A stretch of DNA of 64,000 nt from Affinundibacterium nitidum (lineage in GTDB: Bacteria > Pseudomonadota > Gammaproteobacteria > Burkholderiales > Burkholderiaceae_D), in assembly GCF_014284155.1 (NCBI RefSeq), contig NZ_JACOFZ010000004.1, positions 186,001 through 250,000 of the forward strand, read 5' to 3'. The translations under genes were made by a program, and so were the position numbers. A model generated the notes under the pieces. That model did no database searches. It worked only from the letters and a program-made list of their open reading frames with translations, and was not told where the DNA came from. This document shows positions 40,186 to 49,291 of this stretch, one piece after another; the stretch's first letter is position 1, and every line of letters starts with the position of its first letter.

Positions 40186-41241
40186 TTAGGACTGATATTG
40201 CAGTTCAACCCAGTTTTTGTATTCGCCTGAGAGCACTTGATCGGTCCAAACATCATTCGCAAGGTACCATTCCACCGTTTTACGCAGGCCAGTTTCAAAG
40301 GTTTCTGCAGGTTTCCAGCCAAGTTCGCGCTCGAGTTTTCGGGCATCGATGGCATAGCGTTTATCGTGACCTGGGCGATCTTTGACGAAGCGAATTTGAT
40401 CGCGGTAACTGCCAGCGGATTTCGGTTTTAATTCGTCGAGTAAGTCACAAATGGTGTGCACAACATTTAAGTTCGTTTTCTCGTTCCAACCACCCACGTT
40501 GTAGGTCTCTCCGACGCGACCATTTTCGAGTACGCGACGAATGGCCGCACAGTGATCACTAACGAACAGCCAATCACGAACTTGGCTGCCGTCGCCATAG
40601 ATCGGTAAATCTTTCCCGGCACGAGCATTGGTAATCACCAGTGGAATTAACTTTTCTGGAAAATGATACGGGCCATAATTGTTCGAGCAATTGGTTGTCA
40701 GCGTTGGCATGCCGTAAGTATGGTGATAAGCACGCACTAGGTGATCAGAGGCCGCTTTGGAGGCAGAATACGGGCTATTCGGTGCGTAAGCCGTGGTTTC
40801 GCTAAATGGAGGGTCGTCAGCTTCCAAGCTGCCGTACACTTCATCGGTGGAGACATGTAAAAAACGGAAGCTTTGTTTGGCCTCAGCGTCTAGAGATTGC
40901 CAGTAGGCTCTGGTTGCTTCTAATAGGCGGAAAGTACCATTAACATTGGTTTCGATGAAGGCGGCGGGACCGTGAATTGAGCGATCCACGTGGCTCTCTG
41001 CAGCAAAGTGGAGAATCGCACGAGGTTTGTGCTGCGCTAAAAGTGCAGAAATTGTGTCGCTATCGCCAATGTCGGCATGAACGAAGATATGACGGGAGTC
41101 GCCTTTTAAACTGGCTAAGTTATTCAAATTGCCAGCATAAGTCAGTTTGTCGACATTAACTACCGGTTCAGATTGGCTTGCGAGCCAATTCAACACAAAG
41201 TTTGCGCCAATGAAACCTGCACCACCAGTCACTAAAATCAT
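40186..41241 (-). CDS. rmlB: dTDP-glucose 4,6-dehydratase (RmlB)
   Basis: 351 residues of extended [34 protein letters not shown], the VSTDEVYG acid-base pair, [15 protein letters not shown] and [14 protein letters not shown]. Its product, dTDP-4-keto-6-deoxyglucose, is the branch point for RmlC and FdtA. It is the promoter-proximal gene of the minus-strand polysaccharide block and diverges from grpE. Confidence 0.97.
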   Translation of the reverse strand: MILVTGGAGFIGANFVLNWLASQSEPVVNVDKLTYAGNLNNLASLKGDSRHIFVHADIGDSDTISALLAQHKPRAILHFAAESHVDRSIHGPAAFIETNVNGTFRLLEATRAYWQSLDAEAKQSFRFLHVSTDEVYGSLEADDPPFSETTAYAPNSPYSASKAASDHLVRAYHHTYGMPTLTTNCSNNYGPYHFPEKLIPLVITNARAGKDLPIYGDGSQVRDWLFVSDHCAAIRRVLENGRVGETYNVGGWNEKTNLNVVHTICDLLDELKPKSAGSYRDQIRFVKDRPGHDKRYAIDARKLERELGWKPAETFETGLRKTVEWYLANDVWTDQVLSGEYKNWVELQYQS

Positions 41242-41600
41242 AAAAAAATCCGTTCTTTTTATTCGCAGCGAGCTTATCCCAACATCTGCAAAGCATGGTT
41301 GAAGTTGGTAACTACGTTGAAATCGTCAATGAAAGCCCGCAATTTTACGACATCTACTCTCGAATGCGGTGTTTTGTGTCAAGTTTGCTTGGAAATAAGT
41401 CTATACGACAAATTTTCAAATGATGAAGGCTTCCTTTTTTGGAAGAAGCTCAGGAGTTCACCGCAAAAAACATCGATCAAAAACTGTTATTACGCAAGTA
41501 AAGAGCAAAATTCGGTGAAAAAAATCAAAAATTACCCTTGAAATACGCAAACTCGACTTCAAATAGTGTCGCTGATATGCGATTTTTATGGAGATTGTTA
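41242..41600. other. 359-bp intergenic region between rmlB and grpE
   Basis: It must hold the promoters of the polysaccharide block (leftward) and grpE (rightward). A perfect minus-strand TTGACA occurs at 41382-41377 but no good -10 follows at 16-18 bp. On the plus strand a heat-shock-like CTTGAAA is at 41537-41543. Only weak short open frames are present and none looks like a gene. Confidence 0.55.
41537..41543 (+). promoter_or_regulatory. Sigma-32-like -35 element upstream of grpE
   Basis: CTTGAAA, the sigma-32 -35 consensus, preceded by CC, is 57 bp before the grpE ATG. The expected CCCCAT-type -10 is not recognisable at 13-17 bp. The heat-shock function of the gene raises the prior. Confidence 0.35.
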
Positions 41601-42191
41601 ATGCAAGAGCAAGAAAAAAACCAAGAGCAGACTGAAGCGCAAGCGAATAATGCAAGTGCTGACCCAGCTGTTGAGACAACTTCCGCAGCTGACGCCGCAA
41701 CTGAGACCAATCAAGAAAACGTGATCGAACCTGGTGTTTCGGCTGATGTCTTGGCCCAGCTCGAAGCGAAAGTGTTGGAATTGCAAGATGCTTTTATGCG
41801 TGCTAAAGCGGAAGGCGAGAACATTCGTCGTCGTGCTCAGGAAGATATTTCAAAGGCGCACAAGTTTGCGATCGAGAGTTTTGCTGAATCTTTGGTTCCA
41901 GTTAAAGATAGTTTGGAAATGGGTTTGAAAGTAGAAGCGCCAACAGTAGATTCTCTCAAAGAAGGTGTGGAGATGACATTGAAGCAACTCAGCGCAGCTT
42001 TTGAAAAGAACCGCTTGTTGGAAATCAATCCACAACAAGGCGAGAAACTCGATCCAATGAAGCACCAGGCTATCTCTATGGTGCCCGCAGAACAAGAAGC
42101 GAACACGATAGTGACTGTCTTGCAAAAAGGATACACCATCGCAGATCGTTTATTGCGGCCGGCTTTAGTCACGGTGGCGCAAGGAAAATAA
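41601..42191 (+). CDS. grpE: Nucleotide exchange factor GrpE
   Basis: 196 residues from the ATG at 41601 (GGAG nine bases upstream). The N-terminal 45 residues are Glu/Gln/Ala-rich and disordered, then the long helix ([35 protein letters not shown] in pieces) and the C-terminal beta-wing with [39 protein letters not shown]. It releases ADP from DnaK. The order grpE-dnaK-dnaJ is standard. Confidence 0.96.
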   Translation: MQEQEKNQEQTEAQANNASADPAVETTSAADAATETNQENVIEPGVSADVLAQLEAKVLELQDAFMRAKAEGENIRRRAQEDISKAHKFAIESFAESLVPVKDSLEMGLKVEAPTVDSLKEGVEMTLKQLSAAFEKNRLLEINPQQGEKLDPMKHQAISMVPAEQEANTIVTVLQKGYTIADRLLRPALVTVAQGK

Positions 42192-42193
42192 GC

Positions 42194-42272
42194 AAAAAGT
42201 AGTGTAAAAACGCAGGAAAACGCTGGAAAAAGCAGAAAAAGCGAAAAAAACAGCAAAAAGTGTCTTGAAAAA
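42194..42272. other. Helically phased A-tracts (curved DNA) upstream of dnaK
   Basis: Eight runs of four to seven A are centred near 42196, 42208, 42218, 42229, 42238, 42247, 42257 and 42270, on average about 10.5 bp apart, i.e. one per helical turn. Such phasing makes DNA intrinsically bent. The series ends on the heat-shock -35 element of dnaK, so it could act as an UP-like or architectural element. Confidence 0.6.
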
Positions 42273-42291
42273 GCGTTTTATTGCCATACAT
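42264..42291 (+). promoter_or_regulatory. Heat-shock (sigma-32) promoter of dnaK
   Basis: CTTGAAA at 42264-42270 is followed after 13 bases by CCATACAT at 42284-42291, matching the sigma-32 pattern CTTGAAA-N13-17-CCCCATNT well. It lies 78 bp before the dnaK ATG, so dnaK has its own promoter in addition to read-through from grpE. Confidence 0.55.
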
Positions 42292-42368
42292 CAGAATCAG
42301 ACGGGAGCGCTTCTTAGAAACGCTACCACCAAGTTTAAAAATAAAATTTTTAGGATAGGGAAAATATC

Positions 42369-44306
42369 ATGGGAAAAATGATCGGTATTGATTTGGGTAC
42401 AACCAATTCTTGCGTCGCTGTAATGGAAGGCGGCCAACCAAAAGTAATCGAAAACGCGGAAGGCGCGCGTACGACGCCTTCGATCATCGCTTACCAAGAA
42501 GATGGTGAAATTCTGGTCGGTGCATCGGCCAAGCGTCAGGCTGTCACAAATCCAAAAAATACTTTATATGCGGTAAAACGTTTGATCGGCCGTAAGTTTG
42601 ATGAAAAAGAAGTACAAAAAGACATCGGCTTGATGCCATACAGTATTTCTAAAGCAGATAACGGTGATGCATGGGTTTCCGTGCGTGACAAGAAATTGGC
42701 GCCACCACAAATCTCTGCAGAAGTTTTGCGTAAGATGAAAAAGACGGCTGAGGACTACCTCGGTGAAGAAGTGACTGAAGCAGTTATCACTGTTCCAGCT
42801 TACTTTAATGATGCGCAACGTCAAGCAACTAAAGATGCCGGCCGTATCGCTGGCTTGGACGTAAAACGTATCATTAACGAACCAACAGCTGCGGCATTGG
42901 CTTTCGGTCTCGACAAAAAAGAAAAAGGCGATCGTAAGATTGCGGTGTATGACTTGGGTGGTGGTACGTTCGACGTTTCTATCATTGAGATCGCTGACGT
43001 TGATGGTGAAATGCAATTTGAAGTATTGTCGACGAACGGCGATACCTTCTTGGGTGGTGAAGACTTCGATCAACGCGTGATTGACTACATCATCGATGAA
43101 TTCAAGAAAATCAATGGTTTGGATTTGTCCAAAGATCCTATCGCTTTGCAACGTATCAAAGCGTCTGCAGAACGTGCGAAGATCGAATTGTCTAGCTCAC
43201 AGCAAACAGAAATCAATGAGCCATACATTGCCATGGCAAATGGCGCACCAACGCATTTGAACTTGAAAATTACACGTGCCAAGTTGGAAGCGTTGGTTGA
43301 AGAATTGATCCAAAAAACGATGGAACCATGTCGTTTGGCGATCAAAGATGCGGGTGTGAAAACCTCTGACATCGATGACGTGATCTTGGTCGGTGGTATG
43401 ACACGTATGCCTAAAGTTCAAGAATTGGTCAAAGAATTCTTCGGCAAAGAACCACGTAAAGACGTGAACCCTGATGAAGCGGTTGCCGTTGGTGCTGCGA
43501 TTCAAGGTTCTGTGTTGTCTGGTGATCGTAAAGACGTCTTGTTGTTGGACGTAACGCCATTGTCCTTGGGTATCGAGACTTTGGGCGGCGTGATGACAAA
43601 GATGATTCAAAAGAACACGACTATCCCAACTAAGTTCAGCCAAGTGTTTTCGACTGCGGATGACAACCAGCCAGCGGTAACGATTAAAGTGTTCCAAGGT
43701 GAACGCGAAATCGCAGCGCGTAACAAGGGCTTGGGTGAATTCAATTTGGAAGGTATTCCACCAGCATCGCGTGGCACTCCACAAATTGAAGTGACATTCG
43801 ATATCGATGCCAACGGTATTTTGCATGTCGGTGCTAAGGATAAAGCAACGGGTAAAGAGAACAAGATCACCATCAAGGCAAACTCTGGTTTGACTGAAGA
43901 AGAAATTCAAAAAATGGTGAAAGACGCTGAATTGAATGCGGAAGAAGACAAAAAAGTCAAAGAATTGGCTGAGTCTCGCAATCAAGGCGACGCATTGGTT
44001 CACTCAACCAAAAAAGCTTTGGCTGAGCACGGCGATAAGTTAGATGCTGGCGAAAAAGAGAAAATCGAAACTGCAATCAAAGAATTGGAAGATGTGTTGA
44101 AAGCAGGCGATAAAGCTGAGATCGATACGAAGATCGGCAACTTGTCTACAGCGTCACAAAAATTGGGTGAAAAAGTGTACGCAGAAATGCAAGCACAGCA
44201 AGCTGCAGCGGGTGGCGCAGCCGGCGCAGCACCTGGTGCAGATGCTAAACCACAAGATGATGACGTCGTCGATGCCGATTTCAAAGAAGTGAAAGACGCC
44301 AAGTAA
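42369..44306 (+). CDS. dnaK: Molecular chaperone DnaK (Hsp70)
   Basis: 645 residues, full length. The ATPase domain starts [17 protein letters not shown] and has [26 protein letters not shown] and [10 protein letters not shown]; the linker [14 protein letters not shown] precedes the substrate-binding domain; the Gly/Ala-rich tail ends in [14 protein letters not shown], keeping the EEVD-like acidic end. The stop TAA forms part of a direct repeat flanking the palindromic element that separates it from dnaJ. Confidence 0.98.
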   Translation: MGKMIGIDLGTTNSCVAVMEGGQPKVIENAEGARTTPSIIAYQEDGEILVGASAKRQAVTNPKNTLYAVKRLIGRKFDEKEVQKDIGLMPYSISKADNGDAWVSVRDKKLAPPQISAEVLRKMKKTAEDYLGEEVTEAVITVPAYFNDAQRQATKDAGRIAGLDVKRIINEPTAAALAFGLDKKEKGDRKIAVYDLGGGTFDVSIIEIADVDGEMQFEVLSTNGDTFLGGEDFDQRVIDYIIDEFKKINGLDLSKDPIALQRIKASAERAKIELSSSQQTEINEPYIAMANGAPTHLNLKITRAKLEALVEELIQKTMEPCRLAIKDAGVKTSDIDDVILVGGMTRMPKVQELVKEFFGKEPRKDVNPDEAVAVGAAIQGSVLSGDRKDVLLLDVTPLSLGIETLGGVMTKMIQKNTTIPTKFSQVFSTADDNQPAVTIKVFQGEREIAARNKGLGEFNLEGIPPASRGTPQIEVTFDIDANGILHVGAKDKATGKENKITIKANSGLTEEEIQKMVKDAELNAEEDKKVKELAESRNQGDALVHSTKKALAEHGDKLDAGEKEKIETAIKELEDVLKAGDKAEIDTKIGNLSTASQKLGEKVYAEMQAQQAAAGGAAGAAPGADAKPQDDDVVDADFKEVKDAK

Positions 44307-44414
44307 TTGAATTGTAAAAAGTAGCCGCAGAGGCGCAGAGGACGTTGGGAACAGCTCAAAGGCTTACTCTACGTGCTCTGCGCCTTTGCGGTAAGTGCTT
44401 TTTGAATTGAATTG
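44305..44414. mobile_element. Palindromic MITE/REP-like element flanked by 10-bp direct repeats
   Basis: The 90 bp at 44315-44404 carry near-perfect inverted arms: CCGCAGAGGCGCAGAG at 44325-44340 and CTCTGCGCCTTTGCGG at 44376-44391 (one mismatch), with outer AAAAAG/CTTTTT arms. Exactly outside lie identical AATTGAATTG copies at 44305-44314 and 44405-44414, as expected for a target-site duplication. No coding capacity. As RNA it would fold into a long GC-rich hairpin between dnaK and dnaJ. Short CGCAGAGG-type palindromes are known as interspersed repeats in several bacterial groups; transposition is inference. Confidence 0.6.
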
Positions 44415-44455
44415 CGTATCACAACTAACTTTAATAAAAACAAGGTGTAATCGAG

Positions 44456-45574
44456 ATGGCGAAGCGTGATTTTTACGAAATTCTGGGGGTTGCAAAAAAC
44501 GCCTCAGAAGATGAAATCAAAAAAGCTTATCGCAAACTAGCGATGAAATATCATCCGGACCGCAATCCGGATAGCAAGACTGCGGAAGAAAAATTCAAAG
44601 AAGGCAAAGAAGCCTACGAGATGCTTTCCGACCCACAAAAACGCGAAGCCTACGATCGTTATGGACATGCGGGTGTCGATCCTAATATGGGGGGCGGCGG
44701 TGGCGGCCATGGCGCTGGTTTTGCTGATGCCTTTGGCGATATTTTCGGTGATATCTTCGGTGGTGGTCGTCGTAGCTCAGGCCCACAGGTGTATCGTGGC
44801 GCTGACTTACGTTACAACCTCGAAATCACGCTGGAACAAGCGGCCAATGGTTTCGATACGACGATACGCGTCCCAAGTTACGATGAATGCGAAACTTGTC
44901 ATGGTTCTGGTGCGAAACCTGGTACCTCACCAGTCACATGTACGACTTGCGGTGGGCATGGCCAAGTTCGTATGCAACAAGGTTTGTTCAGTATTCAACA
45001 GACTTGCCCGAAATGTCATGGCACTGGCAAGATGATTACTGACCCATGTAATCCATGTAGTGGCACTGGTCGAATCAAGCGAAACAAGACTTTGGAAGTG
45101 AAGATCCCTGCTGGTATCGATAATGGCATGCGCATTCGTTCTTCTGGTAATGGCGAGCCAGGCATTAATGGTGGGCCGCCGGGTGACTTGTATGTGGAAA
45201 TCCATATCAAACCTCATCAGGTTTTCCAACGTGATGGCGACGATTTGCATTGTGAGATTCCTATCTCCTTTGTGAAAGCAGCGCTGGGCGGCGATATTGA
45301 AGTGCCGACTTTAAGCGGTAAAGCATCGTTTACGATTCCAGAAGGTACTCAATCAGGTAAGACCTTCCGTTTGCGTAGCAAAGGCGTGAAGGGCGTGCGT
45401 TCTGGCTATGCCGGCGATTTGTTCTGCCACGTAGTGATCGAAACCCCAGTCAAATTGACCGATAAACAGAAAGACCTCTTACGCAATTTCGAACAATTGA
45501 CTGTGGAAGGTGGCTCTAAGCATAGCCCTCAGAGCAAAACCTGGATGGATAAAGTGAAGAAATTCTTCGAATAA
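44456..45574 (+). CDS. dnaJ: Molecular chaperone DnaJ (Hsp40)
   Basis: 372 residues, class I DnaJ. The J-domain ([23 protein letters not shown] in YHPDRNPD), the Gly/Phe-rich linker with [14 protein letters not shown], four zinc repeats ([32 protein letters not shown]) and the C-terminal substrate domains are all present. It stimulates the DnaK ATPase. AAGGTG precedes the ATG. Confidence 0.98.
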   Translation: MAKRDFYEILGVAKNASEDEIKKAYRKLAMKYHPDRNPDSKTAEEKFKEGKEAYEMLSDPQKREAYDRYGHAGVDPNMGGGGGGHGAGFADAFGDIFGDIFGGGRRSSGPQVYRGADLRYNLEITLEQAANGFDTTIRVPSYDECETCHGSGAKPGTSPVTCTTCGGHGQVRMQQGLFSIQQTCPKCHGTGKMITDPCNPCSGTGRIKRNKTLEVKIPAGIDNGMRIRSSGNGEPGINGGPPGDLYVEIHIKPHQVFQRDGDDLHCEIPISFVKAALGGDIEVPTLSGKASFTIPEGTQSGKTFRLRSKGVKGVRSGYAGDLFCHVVIETPVKLTDKQKDLLRNFEQLTVEGGSKHSPQSKTWMDKVKKFFE

Positions 45575-45600
45575 TCTTGCTTTTTTTTCGATATAAGAAG

Positions 45601-45630
45601 CGCGGATCGCAGTCAGATCCGCGTTTTTTT
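45601..45630 (+). terminator. Rho-independent terminator after dnaJ
   Basis: A perfect 8-bp stem CGCGGATC/GATCCGCG with a 7-base loop is followed by seven T residues, closing the grpE-dnaK-dnaJ unit. Confidence 0.92.
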
Positions 45631-45710
45631 ATGGCTGTCGCTTGACCTGAAATTAGGTGAAAAGCTCTAGAAAAGGTAAAATGGCGGGAATGAATTGGTA
45701 AAGGCGCAAC

Positions 45711-46382
45711 ATGAGTGAAATGTTAAGAAATAGTGTCACCCCCGAACAACTGTTTGAGAATAATCGTAAGTGGGCTGGAAGTATTGTTAGTCGCGATGCC
45801 GACTTTTTCAAGAAACTAGCAGCTCAACAAAGTCCAGAGTATTTGTGGATAGGCTGTGCGGATAGTCGTGTATCCGCAAACGAATTGTTGGGTTTGCTGC
45901 CCGGAGAGTTATTCGTACATCGTAATATTGCAAACGTGGTGGTTCACTCGGACTTGAATTGTTTGTCGGTCCTACAGTTTGCAATTGATGTGTTGAAAGT
46001 GAAGCATATTATCGTGTGTGGTCACTATGGCTGTTCCGGCGTGCAAGCAGCGCTAACTGGTCGTCGAATTGGTTTGGCCGACAACTGGTTACGTCATGTG
46101 CAGGACGTTCATCAGAAACACGAGAAGTACCTCGGCGAAGTCTTGCCACCCAAAGAGCGTCTAGATCGTTTGTGCGAACTCAATGTCATCGAACAAGTTG
46201 TGAATGTATGCCAAACCACCATCATTCAAGATGCATGGGAACGTGGTCAAGAAGTTGCGGTTCACGGTTGGGTTTATGGAATTCAAGATGGCCTTCTCAG
46301 TGAGCTTGGGATGACGATCAACTCAGCGGATATGTTGGCGCCACATCTAGAGCGTTCATTGGCGCGCTATGCTAGCCTGTAA
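45711..46382 (+). CDS. can: Beta-class carbonic anhydrase
   Basis: 223 residues. Zn ligands and catalytic dyad are in WIGCADSRVSANE (Cys, Asp-Arg) and VCGHYGCSGVQAAL (His, Cys), and the VHRNIANVV and VHGWVYGIQDGLL blocks are conserved. It interconverts CO2 and bicarbonate. Ammonia and bicarbonate from the urease reaction would draw on the same pool, though the genes are distant. Flanked by terminators on both sides, so it is monocistronic; AAGG precedes the ATG. Confidence 0.96.
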   Translation: MSEMLRNSVTPEQLFENNRKWAGSIVSRDADFFKKLAAQQSPEYLWIGCADSRVSANELLGLLPGELFVHRNIANVVVHSDLNCLSVLQFAIDVLKVKHIIVCGHYGCSGVQAALTGRRIGLADNWLRHVQDVHQKHEKYLGEVLPPKERLDRLCELNVIEQVVNVCQTTIIQDAWERGQEVAVHGWVYGIQDGLLSELGMTINSADMLAPHLERSLARYASL

Positions 46383-46430
46383 ATTTGGGTAGATATCGAA
46401 CCCTTGAGTTCTCGCATCTCAATAGTTCAA

Positions 46431-46464
46431 AAAAATAGCGAAGGGCGACCTTCGCTATTTTTTT
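46431..46464 (+). terminator. Rho-independent terminator after the carbonic anhydrase gene
   Basis: A 14-bp stem (AAAAATAGCGAAGG with CCTTCGCTATTTTT) and a 4-base GCGA loop run into Ts. The A/T symmetry would allow it to work in both directions. Confidence 0.92.
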
Positions 46465-46590
46465 CCATTCTATTTGGACCAGATTGTGGATGTCATGAAA
46501 TCGCATTCCAAAACTGTTACTCAACTGTAGACTGTCGAATCATCAATCAATAATAAATCGAGCAGCTCGAATCAACTGCTTTAAACACAA

Positions 46591-47715
46591 ATGCTAACAA
46601 AAACAAATGTAGAAATTCAACGTATTCATGGTCTCGATACCCTCCGTGCTGCTGCCATTCTATTGGTGATGATGTATCACTACATGGTATTTGTGAGTAA
46701 TGAGCCGAGCTTTGGGCTGTTGAGTGAGATTGGTTGGGCGGGAGTGGATTTGTTTTTTGTGCTGAGTGGCTATCTCATTGGAAACCAAATTTTTTCTGAG
46801 ATGCGCACAACCGAGGGATTTTCTCTTACGCGTTTTTACGCACGACGTGCTTTGCGCACGCTTCCCAATTATTATTTTATTCTAGCGATTTATTTTTTAT
46901 TTCCGGTCGCGGCGGGCGGTAATCCATTAACGCCGTTATGGAAGTTTCTCACTTTTACCCAGAATTTCGATTTGAAATCGGGCTCCTCGTTTTCGCATGC
47001 ATGGTCTTTATGTATCGAAGAACAGTTCTACGTCTTATTACCTTTAATTTCTTTGCTAGTACTGTCGCGTTTGAAGTCTGCGCGTGGCATGTGGATTGTC
47101 ATTGCCGGAACGATGATGATTTGCGCTTGTATGCGTTTTCTGATGTTAGACAAGGTAGGTGTGGATGGCGGCCTTTACCGGACTTATATTTACTATTCTA
47201 GCTGGTGTCGTTTCGACGAACTTTTGCCTGGTGTGGCGCTGGCACTAGTGAAAAATTATCACCGCTTAGTTTGGCAAGATTGGGCCGCAAAAGGCGGACG
47301 TAATTTGATGGTTGGTTTGGTCCTGACAGGCGTTGCTTTCATTTTGTTTCAGAGTTTTAATTACGATCCTGAGTTTGGATTCTCTGGTTTTACGACGACT
47401 TTTGGTTACACCATATTGGCGTGTGGGTTCGGTTACTTAACGTTGGCGGCCTTGAGTGCAAATTCTTTGTTGGCGCGTATTCAGATTCCTGGGGCCGCAG
47501 CACTCGCGATTTGGTCTTATGCGCTTTACTTGGTGCATAAACCGCTGATGAATGCGCTGATTCCAGTTTTTAAATCGAGTGGATTAGGTGTCACCGGCGT
47601 GCTCTCGATTACCCTCATGTTCGTCATCAGTATATTGGCTGCCTACTTCCAATTTTGGTGTATCGAGACGCCATTTATGCGCTTGCGAGCCCGCTTTTTT
47701 TCGTCTAGGAATTAG
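46591..47715 (+). CDS. Acyltransferase family 3 membrane protein
   Basis: 374 residues with about ten membrane helices. The start contains IHGLDTLRAAAILLVMMYHYMVF with the family Arg and His, then GWAGVDLFFVLSGYLIGNQIF, RFYARRALRTLPNYYFIL and HAWSLCIEEQFYVLLPL, all typical of OatA/NodX-like acyltransferases that O-acylate surface sugars. The acceptor is unknown; LPS or peptidoglycan are plausible. The last 11 bases overlap the convergent DCC-family gene. Confidence 0.9.
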   Translation: MLTKTNVEIQRIHGLDTLRAAAILLVMMYHYMVFVSNEPSFGLLSEIGWAGVDLFFVLSGYLIGNQIFSEMRTTEGFSLTRFYARRALRTLPNYYFILAIYFLFPVAAGGNPLTPLWKFLTFTQNFDLKSGSSFSHAWSLCIEEQFYVLLPLISLLVLSRLKSARGMWIVIAGTMMICACMRFLMLDKVGVDGGLYRTYIYYSSWCRFDELLPGVALALVKNYHRLVWQDWAAKGGRNLMVGLVLTGVAFILFQSFNYDPEFGFSGFTTTFGYTILACGFGYLTLAALSANSLLARIQIPGAAALAIWSYALYLVHKPLMNALIPVFKSSGLGVTGVLSITLMFVISILAAYFQFWCIETPFMRLRARFFSSRN

Positions 47716-48094
47716 CGCTTATCTTGCGCGAATGAATGCGTCGTCGGACGCTTAAAAAACCTCGATAGCAGCGCTCCAATACCCTTAAAACTAATTTGCT
47801 CGAAAGTAGTGGGGTGAGATAGGAAAGCCAGCGCAAGCGCGACCATATCTCTACAAACGCCTCGGCACCATCAATTAAGTTTCCTGCTTCATCCCGACAA
47901 TGTAAGCGCGCCAAGGCCTGCTCACGAGTTAAATTGCCTCCTAGTTGCTCGGGGTCACAGCGACTCGCATCAACCCAGTTCATTTGTTCTCCACCTTTCC
48001 AGTTACGGTAGACCGCAATTTCTTTTGAGCACAATGGGCACGCACCGTCGTAATACACGGTGCAGCGATTTGTTGGTGGTTTTGCAGTATTCAT
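47705..48094 (-). CDS. DCC-family (DUF393) thiol-oxidoreductase-like protein
   Basis: 129 residues from the ATG at 48094; longer frames start only at TTG. The motif VYYDGACPLCSKEIAVYRN with CxxC defines the DCC family, followed by WVDASRCDPEQLGG and a C-terminal helical part. The fold is thioredoxin-like but no substrate is known. It is divergent from the MerR regulator of the photolyase cluster (151 bp), and may share its control region. Confidence 0.82.
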   Translation of the reverse strand: MNTAKPPTNRCTVYYDGACPLCSKEIAVYRNWKGGEQMNWVDASRCDPEQLGGNLTREQALARLHCRDEAGNLIDGAEAFVEIWSRLRWLSYLTPLLSSKLVLRVLERCYRGFLSVRRRIHSRKISANS

Positions 48095-48188
48095 TGATTG
48101 ATTTGGCAAGTATTGAGCTGTTTTTGATTGTAATGGCTTTGAACCGGCAAAGAAATAAAAACTGTGGTAAATTTCGGTTCGTAAATGG

Positions 48189-48210
48189 TTCAAATGAAGT
48201 TCAATTTGAA
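48189..48210. promoter_or_regulatory. Candidate operator of the MerR/photolyase cluster
   Basis: Inverted arms TTCAAAT and ATTTGAA, eight bases apart, overlap a tighter palindrome TTCAATTTGAA at 48200-48210. The site lies 36 bp before the MerR-type ATG, with TAAAAT at 48220-48225 as a possible -10, and within the region divergent to the DCC gene. A dimeric MerR-fold regulator would suit such a dyad. Confidence 0.35.
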
Positions 48211-48245
48211 TTTGAGTCGTAAAATCAACTGAAGCGAGGTATCAA

Positions 48246-49286
48246 ATGTCTCAACGTCAACTATCAGAAGCAAGCAGTAATTCAACACAAAACACGCGTT
48301 ATCGCAGTGGGGCGGCTGCTCGTTTGTCTGGCGTGCCGGTCGAAACACTCAGGGTTTGGGAGCGACGCTACGGCGTGACAAATCCGGTTCGTAGTGACCA
48401 GGGACAGCGGCAATACTCATTTGAGGATGTTCGTCGACTCGGCTTGATTAAGCAATTGGTCGATGCCGGAAATGCGATAGGTGCGGTGGCTAAATTAAGT
48501 CTAGATGAATTGCTGAACATGCAGCATGCGGCTGCTGGTACAGGTCCGCAAGCGAGCTACGCCGGGGCAATGGAACAAAAAATGCTGCGAATTGCCCTGG
48601 TCGGTGCACATTTACGTCATGCGCTCATCAATCAACGCGACGAGCATAGCATGCTGAGTTTAGTGCAGACAGCGACAAACCTACATCAAGCCACCGTTCA
48701 ACTCAAGGATGTCGTAGTCGATGTTTTAGTGGTCGAAATAGGTGAGATCGCGGAACCCGAAGAGCAATTGCAATTAATACGAGATGCACAACAAGTGTGC
48801 GGTGCTCGCGCGGTTCTAGTGCTGTACCGTTTCGCATCAAGTGATGCTATTCGACGTCTACGTTTGGCAGGCAACCAAGTGGCTAGAATCCCAGGTGAGA
48901 TTGGTGAGATCGAGCCTTTGTGTCGCGTTGCCCTGGCACGTGCACAAATCCATTTGCAAACCAAGCAAAAGCGCGTCATGACTCAGGCACGCAGCCGTCA
49001 ATTTATGAGCAATAAGTCGGCACCAGCTAGAGCAATTGATGACGATGCATTGGCCTTGATCGCCCGTTCGGCAACTTCAATACATTGCGAATGCCCACGA
49101 CATTTGGTTGATTTACTGCAAATGTTAACTAGCTTCGAGCAATACAGTGCTCAATGTGAGAACCGGAATGCCGACGATGCTGAATTGCACCGAGATTTGC
49201 ATTACACCGCCGCACATGCACGAGCTTCCTTGGAGCAGGCGTTGCTGCGGGTTGCCCAAGCTGAAGGTATCAGTCTCGTCGCTTAA
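48246..49286 (+). CDS. MerR-family regulator with degenerate B12-binding-like domain (LitR/CarH-like)
   Basis: 346 residues. The N-terminal MerR winged helix is clear (YRSGAAARLSGVPVETLRVWERRYG, GQRQYSFEDVRRLGLIKQL). From about residue 115 a Rossmann-like domain follows (LRIALVGAHLRHALI, VVVDVLVVEIGEI, CGARAVLVLYRFASSDAIRRLRLAG). The cobalamin features of CarH, a WxxxEH helix motif and the ExHxxG lower-ligand loop, are not present. This resembles class II LitR proteins that act without B12. GAGG precedes the ATG. It heads the DUF2256/photolyase/TIGR02450/SDR cluster. Confidence 0.85.
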   Translation: MSQRQLSEASSNSTQNTRYRSGAAARLSGVPVETLRVWERRYGVTNPVRSDQGQRQYSFEDVRRLGLIKQLVDAGNAIGAVAKLSLDELLNMQHAAAGTGPQASYAGAMEQKMLRIALVGAHLRHALINQRDEHSMLSLVQTATNLHQATVQLKDVVVDVLVVEIGEIAEPEEQLQLIRDAQQVCGARAVLVLYRFASSDAIRRLRLAGNQVARIPGEIGEIEPLCRVALARAQIHLQTKQKRVMTQARSRQFMSNKSAPARAIDDDALALIARSATSIHCECPRHLVDLLQMLTSFEQYSAQCENRNADDAELHRDLHYTAAHARASLEQALLRVAQAEGISLVA

Positions 49287-49291
49287 GCCAG

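Noticed and set aside
41299-41541. 80-codon plus-strand frame between rmlB and grpE
   Set aside because: Begins at TTG, has low-complexity Lys/Ser composition and runs into the grpE promoter area.
43197-44003. 268-codon open frame antisense to dnaK
   Set aside because: It mirrors the codon pattern of dnaK, has a Phe/Cys/His-rich composition with no known fold, and no ribosome site; it is a shadow of a strongly conserved gene.
48590-48760. Cobalamin-binding site in the MerR-type protein
   Set aside because: The fold looks like a B12-binding domain, but the His-ligand loop and the WxxxEH helix motif expected for CarH are not there.
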